From the NCBI GenBank assembly GCA_018897875.1, contig JAHIKF010000232.1, forward strand, positions 1-11,246: DNA of 11,246 bases, read 5' to 3'. The notes below the pieces were generated by a model. The model had not been told where the DNA came from, searched no databases, and saw only the letters and a program-made list of their open reading frames with translations. The DNA comes from Pseudomonadota bacterium (GTDB lineage Bacteria; Desulfobacterota; Desulfobaccia; Desulfobaccales; 0-14-0-80-60-11). Below are positions 1 to 5,280 of this stretch, piece after piece. Made by a program: the position numbers and the translations under genes. Every line of letters begins with the position of its first letter. Positions within the stretch are counted from its first letter, which is position 1.

Positions 1-2
1 AA

Positions 3-758
3 ACGCACCGCATCGTGCGCTATGAAAATCTCTACAAGATCGCCCGGGAATATGACTTGGGGTTTTGGGAACTGGCCCGTTTCCATCGCGCCCTGGATCA
101 TTTCTATCTGCCCTGGGAAACCGATATCGTCATACCCACCCAGTGGATCCTGCCCGCCGACACCTCGCCCCCCGGTTACCTGCTCAACGTGGCGGAACTC
201 CGGGGCTACCGGTTTTTCCCGGATAGGCACGAAGTCTGGACCTTCCCCATCGGCATCGGGGTGCTGGACTTCAAGACTCCCTTTAACCAGCGCTTCCGGG
301 TCCAGAACAAGTCGGTCAACCCGGGCTGGCGCATTCCCAAGGGGTTGCAGGCCAAATACGGCATGTCGTATATGCCCCCGGGGGAAGACAACCCCGTGGG
401 CAGCCGCTGGATGGGCCTGTCCCACTACGGCCTCCACGGCACCGCCGCGCCCATGGGGGTGGGCCGCCTGGTGAGCCACGGCTGCATCCGGCACTACCCG
501 GAGGACATCGAGAAACTCTTTGACATGACCCCGGTGGGCACCTCGGTGATGATCATTTATGAGCCCGTGAAAATCGGCTTCCTTGAGGGGCGCACCTATG
601 TGGAAGTGCATGAGGATATCTATTATAAGATCCCGGATATGCTCCAGTATGCCATGAAGCGCCTGCAGGACCGGAACCTGGCCGGGCGGATCGACTGGAA
701 CCGCTTTCTCCGGGCCGTAGAAGAACAAACTGGAGCTCCGGTAGATATTAGCCGATAA
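3..758 (+). CDS. LysM / YkuD L,D-transpeptidase, 5' end missing
   Basis: The reading frame is open to the left edge, so the gene begins upstream; the in-frame GTG at 15 lies inside a LysM-like segment (ENLYKIAREYDLGFWELA, ending in a VIPTQWILP stretch) and is unlikely to be the start. A YkuD catalytic domain follows. It has the conserved first His in LHGT (codon 435-437) and the active-site motif SHGCIR, with the nucleophile Cys at 483-485 and its His at 477-479. This layout matches periplasmic ErfK/YbiS/YcfS-type enzymes, which make meso-DAP to meso-DAP crosslinks in peptidoglycan or attach Braun-type lipoprotein. The missing N-terminus should carry a signal peptide. About 50 residues after the domain look like a helical tail. 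The catalytic residues seen are intact. No ordinary terminator follows; the 92-bp gap to the next gene holds several GC-rich dyads. The family is certain; the exact substrate (crosslinking or lipoprotein anchoring) cannot be told. Confidence 0.93.
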   Translation, partial: THRIVRYENLYKIAREYDLGFWELARFHRALDHFYLPWETDIVIPTQWILPADTSPPGYLLNVAELRGYRFFPDRHEVWTFPIGIGVLDFKTPFNQRFRVQNKSVNPGWRIPKGLQAKYGMSYMPPGEDNPVGSRWMGLSHYGLHGTAAPMGVGRLVSHGCIRHYPEDIEKLFDMTPVGTSVMIIYEPVKIGFLEGRTYVEVHEDIYYKIPDMLQYAMKRLQDRNLAGRIDWNRFLRAVEEQTGAPVDISR

Positions 759-831
759 GCCATAATATATCCTCAAGCCTACCAGGACGGCGCCTGACGC
801 CAGCCCGGAAATGGCCTCACCGAGCCGGGCA

Positions 832-847
832 AGACTCCCGGGAGTCT
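832..847. promoter_or_regulatory. Perfect 16-bp palindrome over the RBS of the HD-GYP gene
   Basis: AGACTCCCGGGAGTCT reads the same on both strands and ends 3 bp before the ATG at 851. Its right half contains GGGAG (840-844), the only Shine-Dalgarno-like sequence for that gene. It follows two weaker dyads: GGCG/CGCC at 789-792 and 798-801, and GCCCGG/CCGGGC at 803-808 and 825-830. As DNA it could be an operator for a dimeric regulator. As RNA, a 6-bp stem with a CCGG loop would hide the RBS. None of the dyads is followed by a T run, so they are not classical terminators. The symmetry is directly visible; any regulatory role is inferred. Confidence 0.4.
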
Positions 848-850
848 AAG

Positions 851-2137
851 ATGACCGATAATCCGGCCTCTCAAAATAGTGAGTCAGAGAGCAAGGGAGC
901 TTTTTGCGATAAGGATATCTGCACCCGAACCCTGCAGGTTATGGAAAAGCTGGCTCACATCAAAGATGTGCACGCCTTATTGGCCGAGGTGCTCCTCCAG
1001 GCCCGCCGGTTGACCCGGGCCGACGCCGGCTCCATTTATCTCATCGAGAATAATGTCCTCAATTTCAGCTATATCCATAACGATACCCTGTTTGGCGCCT
1101 CCGAGGTCAATCGCTATCTCTATGCGAGCCATACCCTGGCGGTTGATAACCATTCTCTGTCCGGGTACGTGGCCCTGACCGGGAAGCCCCTGCTGATTGA
1201 AGACGCTTATCACCTGCCGCCCGGGATGCCTTTCACCTTCAATAACTCTTTTGATCGCATGTCGGGCTATCGGACGCAATCAATCCTGGCGGCGCCGCTC
1301 GTGACCAGCAACGGCAAGACGGTAGGGGTGATCCAGATTATCAATCCCTTGAACGATGACCGGCAAGCCTCAGCCTTTACCCCCGGAGATTTGCTGTTGC
1401 TTAAGCACTTTGCCGATAACGCCGCCGCCGCGATTGAACGCGCCATGATGACCCGGGAGATCATCATGAGAATGATCAAGATGTGCGAACTGCGGGACCC
1501 CAAGGAAACGGGGTTGCATGCCAACCGGGTCGGCGCCTATGCCGCCGAGGTCTACCATCAGTGGTCCCTCAAGCAAGGTATTGTCGACGACGAGATCAAG
1601 CGCAACAAAGACTCGCTGAGAATTGCCGCCATGCTGCACGATCTGGGGAAAGTGGCCATCTCTGACCTCATCCTGAGAAAACCCGACAAGCTGAATTCCC
1701 GGGAATTCCGGATCATGCAGTACCACACGATTCATGGGGCCCGTTTGTTCCGGAATCAGGAATCCGACCTGGATGTCCTGTCGGCGGAAATCGCTCTGAA
1801 TCATCATGAGAAATGGGATGGTACGGGATATCCAGGGAAAATCGATGATATTTACCAGGACCAGCCCCGGTTGGGGCAGGGGAAACGGGGGGAGGAAATC
1901 CCCCTTGCCGCCCGCATCGTGGCCCTGGCCGACATCTGCGATGCCCTGGTGTCCCGAAGAGCCTATAAAGATGCCTGGTCCGAGACCACGACCCTGAGTT
2001 ATATTAAAGATCAGTCCGGGAAGTTTTTCGATCCGGAAGTGGTGGACGCCTTCCTGGCCATTTACGATGTCATTACGGCCATTCGAGACAAATATCCGGA
2101 AGAGGCCGTGTCTCCTGGCCGGGAAACCTCTCCCTAG
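851..2137 (+). CDS. GAF domain / HD-GYP phosphodiesterase-type signalling protein
   Basis: A 428-residue soluble protein with no signal peptide or membrane segment. Residues about 25-200 form a GAF sensor domain (ADAGSIYLIE, then LSGYVALTGKPLLIEDAY and APLVTSNGKTVGVIQIIN). Residues about 205-412 form an HD-GYP domain, a family that hydrolyses cyclic di-GMP. The expected metal ligands are present: H223, H263-D264 (with K267 in HDLGK), H292, H318-H319 in NHHEKWDGTGYPG, and D361 in ALADICDAL. The GYP signature is kept as GTGYP. About 18 residues (331-348) separate it from the usual GEEIPLAARI segment, longer than in the shortest HD-GYP proteins; I recall this spacing from other GAF-HD-GYP proteins. 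The ATG is preceded by GGGAG 6 bp upstream, inside a perfect palindrome. The domain assignment is firm; the GAF ligand is unknown and activity is inferred from intact residues. Confidence 0.93.
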   Translation: MTDNPASQNSESESKGAFCDKDICTRTLQVMEKLAHIKDVHALLAEVLLQARRLTRADAGSIYLIENNVLNFSYIHNDTLFGASEVNRYLYASHTLAVDNHSLSGYVALTGKPLLIEDAYHLPPGMPFTFNNSFDRMSGYRTQSILAAPLVTSNGKTVGVIQIINPLNDDRQASAFTPGDLLLLKHFADNAAAAIERAMMTREIIMRMIKMCELRDPKETGLHANRVGAYAAEVYHQWSLKQGIVDDEIKRNKDSLRIAAMLHDLGKVAISDLILRKPDKLNSREFRIMQYHTIHGARLFRNQESDLDVLSAEIALNHHEKWDGTGYPGKIDDIYQDQPRLGQGKRGEEIPLAARIVALADICDALVSRRAYKDAWSETTTLSYIKDQSGKFFDPEVVDAFLAIYDVITAIRDKYPEEAVSPGRETSP

Positions 2138-2217
2138 CCCACCGGCGCGGCGCCGATCCCCTGGATGATCGCAGGGAAAGCTTCAAGCACTCCAGATACA
2201 TTGACTTTCAGAAGCAT
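2134..2217 (-). CDS. Possible 27-residue small protein
   Basis: This ORF begins with ATG at 2217-2215. A good Shine-Dalgarno AGGAGA lies 6 bp upstream on the - strand. It ends with TAG at 2136-2134, overlapping the last 4 bp of the convergent HD-GYP gene. The peptide begins MLLKVNVSGVLEAFPAII and is rich in hydrophobic and glycine residues, ending GAAPVG. The opening loosely resembles the first beta strand of ThiS/MoaD-type small proteins, so it may be a decayed fragment, but that likeness is too short to trust. No convincing promoter was found. The only real support is the start codon and RBS pair; an ORF of this size can arise by chance. Confidence 0.15.
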   Translation of the reverse strand: MLLKVNVSGVLEAFPAIIQGIGAAPVG

Positions 2218-2350
2218 GGCGTGTCTCCTGATGGGTTAGGTTTGCCCACCGCCCAGTCTTAAGGAGATAGGTTTTTTTATCCTCTAAAAAATTTCCCCAA
2301 TCAGTTTTATCCGAACAATTTCCTGTATAGTTTATAGATCAAAATCAAAT

Positions 2351-2360
2351 GGGGGGAGGA
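2351..2360 (+). promoter_or_regulatory. Strong Shine-Dalgarno sequence without an ordinary start codon
   Basis: GGGGGGAGGA is the only strong ribosome binding site before the Usp gene. At proper distance the in-frame codon is ATA (2365-2367), 5 bp after GGAGG. The first conventional start, TTG at 2401, is about 40 bp downstream and has no SD of its own. In-frame TAG at 2335-2337 closes the frame upstream. The site therefore points to translation starting at or near 2365, at a non-standard codon, or to a base error here. Confidence 0.45.
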
Positions 2361-2400
2361 ATTCATATCCGCATCCAAGACACCCCGTTTTTCGAAACTT

Positions 2401-3228
2401 TTGGTTTGTACCGACAGCTCACCAAGCAGCTTCGGAGTGATCAATGCCGGTCTTGAAGTAGGCCGTCTCACTTCTGCCAAGCTTCGCCTGTTGGAGGTGG
2501 TGATGTCTCCTTTGTACCCAGACCAGTTACCCACCAGCCTTGAACAGATGCGGGCTCGCGAACAGGATGTGGGGGCGCGACTGGAACCATATCATGCCAG
2601 CGCCGCTGAGGGCGGGGTTGACCTGGAAGTGCGGGTGCGCACCAGTGCCACGGCTTACGAAGGGATTCTCGAGGAAGCCGAGACGGACCAGTCCAGTTTG
2701 ATCGTCATGGGCCGCAAGGGCTCCACCAAGCTGAGCCGTTTACTTATGGGCAGCGTGGCTGAGCGAGTAATCGGTCTCAGTGGCTGCAGCGTCCTGATAG
2801 TGCCGCGCCACGCAGTGCTTAATTTAAAAAGAATCCTCCTGGCGCATGATGGTTCGGAGTATGGCGAAGCGGCCTGGAGAGAGGTAATCCATCTGGCAAA
2901 GCTGGCCAAATCCGAAGTAGTTGCCGTATCGGTGGCCAGAGACGATCGCCGGGAAATAGATTGCAAACTACTCTTGCAGCACCTGGAAGCATCTGCGGAA
3001 CGCCACGACATACCGCTGCAATCGGTATTTCTTAAGGGTCGTCCCTTTGAAAAGATCATCGAGACGGCCAATGAAGAACAGGTAGGCCTGGTGGCAATGG
3101 GGAGCCACGGGCGCACCGGTTTTGCTCGACTTTTTATGGGGAGTGTAGCCGAGCGGGTCATCGGTACGGTGGGCTGTCCGGTGCTGGTGGTCAAAATGAG
3201 GCAAGAAGAAGAACCCAAAGAAAAATGA
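2401..3228 (+). CDS. Tandem universal stress protein (two UspA domains)
   Basis: A cytoplasmic protein made of two UspA domains in tandem, residues about 1-137 and 142-264 when counted from TTG 2401. Each carries the ATP-binding signature G-2X-G-9X-G(S/T): MGRKG...MGS at 103-118 and MGSHG...MGS at 233-248. Both are followed by nearly the same AERVIG stretch, so the halves look like a duplication. Both domains should bind ATP, as in the ATP-binding UspA subclass involved in stress and starvation survival; the specific role is unknown. The start is uncertain. TTG 2401 yields MVCTD and cuts into the first beta strand (SKLLVCTD), whereas a start at ATA 2365 would add 12 residues and restore it. 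The C-terminus is a charged tail (EEEPKEK). The gene stands alone, 263 bp after the HD-GYP gene and 246 bp before an insertion sequence. Confidence 0.9.
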   Translation: MVCTDSSPSSFGVINAGLEVGRLTSAKLRLLEVVMSPLYPDQLPTSLEQMRAREQDVGARLEPYHASAAEGGVDLEVRVRTSATAYEGILEEAETDQSSLIVMGRKGSTKLSRLLMGSVAERVIGLSGCSVLIVPRHAVLNLKRILLAHDGSEYGEAAWREVIHLAKLAKSEVVAVSVARDDRREIDCKLLLQHLEASAERHDIPLQSVFLKGRPFEKIIETANEEQVGLVAMGSHGRTGFARLFMGSVAERVIGTVGCPVLVVKMRQEEEPKEK

Positions 3229-3243
3229 GTTGTGTAGGTCAGA

Positions 3244-3261
3244 TTCGGCAAATCAGCCGAA
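3244..3261. repeat. Short inverted repeat after the Usp gene
   Basis: TTCGGC and GCCGAA form a 6-bp stem around the 6-base loop AAATCA, 15 bp after the Usp stop codon. A T run (TTTT) begins only 10 bp after the stem, too far for a typical intrinsic terminator. It may be a weak terminator or a small REP-like palindrome. The rest of the 246-bp gap to the insertion sequence (3262-3474) shows nothing I can name. Confidence 0.3.
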
Positions 3262-3474
3262 GCATACGGGTTTTATAGTTCTCCCGAGCCGTTGCACTGA
3301 GCCGCGGCGAGCCGCCGAGAATGGGCGTTTTCGGAGTTGGTGTCTATGTTTTTTGTAAGGATAATGGATAGTTGCGGAAAAGCCCGTAAGCCCATTTCAA
3401 AACCGATTTTCAGATTCATTTTGCATCAAGCGAGGCAGCTTGCGTTGGGAAAAAATCACCCCCCTTTTCTAAAG

Positions 3475-3507
3475 GCTAACCTTTACCCACAAGTAAGGGG
3501 TTGAAGG
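3475..3507 (+). repeat. Left terminal inverted repeat of the insertion sequence
   Basis: The first 20 bp are identical to the reverse complement of the right end. Positions 21-33 also match, allowing a one-base shift around a shared GGGGTT and a shared AAGG. It lies just beyond the transposase stop codon, with 89 bp of non-coding sequence between. Confidence 0.92.
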
Positions 3508-3596
3508 GTATGGATGGAGTTGATGACCGAGTTTTATCATCTGCCGAAGTCCAATAGGTTGAAATTGTTCGGTAATAATAAAAGTAAGCGGTACGG

Positions 3597-5022
3597 TTAG
3601 GCGCCGCGCCACAGGCGCCAGGCGGCGGCAAGGTCCTGCAAGCGTTGCAGGCCGCGCCAGATGACGGTGCTGCCGGGATGGCCGTCGCTTTTCCGGCCGA
3701 TGAAGCCGCCCAGTCGCCCAATCATACGGACCGCGACCGCTAAAGTCGGCGGCTGTGGCGGCGGTGTCTTGGTCTGATGGTGATGACAATACAGGGCCTG
3801 CCATTCTTCCAGTTCCAACAACACGTCACTGGGCATGTCTGGAACCGCCCGGGATTGCATGGTCAAAAACATCACCCGCCAGGCGACCACGGCCTAGACC
3901 GCCAGACAGCGACGCAGACGCGCCGCGGTCTCCAGTTGCACTTGCTCGATCTTGCAGCCGCTTTTGAGACTTTTGAAAAAAAGTTTAATTTGCCAACGAT
4001 CAGGTATACCAGTGAATTTTTTCCGTTGCCTCGTCAAAGGTCGCCACCTTCGCGGTGGTGAGGAGCATCCAGGAAACAGCCTCCTGGCCCGGGGGCGGCT
4101 GGTCCTCCCGGGCATAAACCGCCCGGACCGTCACGGGTTCCAGGTCCTTTTCCTTAATAGCGGCCCCGGGGCGGTTTCAGAGAGACCCGGCGGTATCGCA
4201 CCGCCAGGACGGCGCGGCGAGCCGGTTTGCCTTTTTGGCGAGGCACATCGATGTCCAACTCTCCGGCCACCGCCGCCGCCGCCAGATGATCCCACAGGTG
4301 GTCGCCGTCCGCTTGGGCCAGGCGGCCCGCACCAGGACGTCGATCTTAAGACGCTGGGCCGTGACGAAATAGTCATAGATGTCGCCCTCGCGATCGGCGA
4401 TATTCACCCGATGCACTTCGGGCTGGTCTTGTTGCAGTTGTGCGGTTTTCTCCAAACTGTGGAGCTACTTGCGGCTTTCTTTGTCACGGATGGGACGTTG
4501 TTTGCGCTGGTGTTTTTTGCCGCACTCCGCCGCGGGTCGCTCCCACACCAGATGATCGGCCACGCCCAGCGGCACTTTCTCCGGCGTGACCAGCAGGGGA
4601 GGATGATAGAACAGATCTTGGTGCGCGGTATCGGTCAGCCGGCCCAGTCCCGTGGAGGCCGGATGATGGGTGAAATCAAGCTGCGTGGTGTCCTGGACCG
4701 CCAACACCACGGCCTGAGCGGCCATCCTGGTTTTATTGGCCTGTCGATGGGGTGCGAGAATTTCAAGTTCGTTGACGTTGTCATGGTCAAAAAACCGATA
4801 CGCGGCCTTGAGCCGGTCCGGTGTCTCGCAGGCCAGCGGTAGGGAGGCGCAAGGGTTGCCGGCGAATTTGGCGCTGATCTTGATCAGGCGTTTGGTCAGA
4901 CGCAAGTCTCCTAAGTCGGCCCCGCCGAATTCCCGTTCTGCCCAAATGGCGCCTTGATCCAGAGACAAGGTGAGTATGATTCCTTGCGTCGGCAGTGAGT
5001 GGGTAACTGCGCGGAATCTCAA
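3597..5022 (-). pseudogene. IS4-family transposase, multiply disrupted
   Basis: Joining the frames gives a 474-residue IS4/Tn5-like DDE transposase. The N-terminal DNA-binding domain is EFGGADLGDLRLTKRL...AAYRFF. The first Asp is D111 in VQDTT; the second is about D210 in ADREGD. The YREK region is WYT/DRWQIKLFFKSLK, and the usual C-terminus follows (VAWRVMFLT, EEWQALYC, MIGRLGGFIGRKSDG). Lesions found by following these motifs: amber codon 4467-4465, probably from TGG (Trp, in K-W-LHSLEKTA); one base lost near 4317-4320; one base gained near 4156; one base gained near 4002, just between WYT and DRW; amber codon 3896-3894. In addition, the catalytic Glu expected in WQIELFF is Lys (AAA, 3986-3984). 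The net +1 agrees with the 1426-bp span. The start is TTG 5022, with AGGGA upstream. It cannot make an active enzyme. Confidence 0.93.
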
Positions 5023-5141
5023 TGTTTCCCTGCACGGAAGGCATACTAGAAAACCATCCGGATGTCTAGTTTTATCTTTTACTTGTTATATCAATATGTT
5101 ATCATATACGCTTGTGAACCGCCCCCTTTCCGGTTCGTTAT

Positions 5142-5174
5142 CCTTAACCCCTGGACTTGTGGGTAAAGGTTAGC
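5142..5174 (-). repeat. Right terminal inverted repeat of the insertion sequence
   Basis: Read on the - strand from 5174 it matches the left repeat perfectly for 20 bp and well to 33 bp. The transposase start (5022) lies 119 bp inside this end, in an AT-rich leader that would carry its promoter. Confidence 0.92.
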
Positions 5175-5210
5175 ACCCAATGGGGTGGGAGTTATTGAGG
5201 TCATGTAGAC

Positions 5211-5231
5211 AGGGTGCGCAGTGCGCACCCT
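5211..5231. repeat. REP-like palindrome downstream of plsB
   Basis: AGGGTGCGC and GCGCACCCT form a perfect 9-bp stem with the 3-base loop AGT, 50 bp beyond the plsB stop codon. Palindromes of the kind GTAGGGTGCGC...GCGCACC are common dispersed extragenic repeats in many bacterial genomes, which is the most likely identity. On the plsB (-) strand no T run follows, so it is not a classical intrinsic terminator, though it could stabilise the 3' end of the mRNA. The rest of 5175-5280 shows nothing I can name. Confidence 0.55.
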
Positions 5232-5280
5232 ACACATACTGGAGTTTTACTAACCCTGGCCCCTGCCCCCTTCTTTTCCT

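Larger units (their letters stand above)
3475..5174 (-). mobile_element. IS4-family (Tn5/IS50-like) insertion sequence, decayed
   Basis: A 1700-bp element bounded by inverted repeats whose outer 20 bp match perfectly (GCTAACCTTTACCCACAAGT at each end). It holds a single transposase gene on the - strand, from 5022 to 3597. Boundaries are set by the inverted repeats: matching stops at 3474/5175. No target-site duplication is visible (flanks ...TTTCTAAAG and ACCCAATGG...), though IS4-family insertions normally leave one. That suggests an old insertion, or rearrangement after insertion. The transposase is inactivated by several independent lesions, so the copy could move only if a related transposase acted on its ends. 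It separates + strand genes on the left from - strand genes on the right. Confidence 0.92.

Noticed and set aside
22..474. Second + strand frame overlapping the L,D-transpeptidase
   Set aside because: It is out of frame with the YkuD motifs, Ser/Pro/Ala-rich and without homology signals.
1841..1895. Insertion between the GYP motif and GEEIPL in the HD-GYP protein, as a novel domain
   Set aside because: About 18 residues is too short for a domain, and this spacing is familiar from other GAF-HD-GYP proteins.
2143..2155. GC-rich perfect dyad (CGGCGC-G-GCGCCG) just after the HD-GYP stop, as a terminator
   Set aside because: Its centre is a single base and no T run follows, so a usual intrinsic hairpin terminator is not supported.
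3952..4842. Open frame of 296 codons on the + strand inside the IS
   Set aside because: It is antisense to the reconstructed transposase and lacks any domain. It is tempting only because the real gene is broken.
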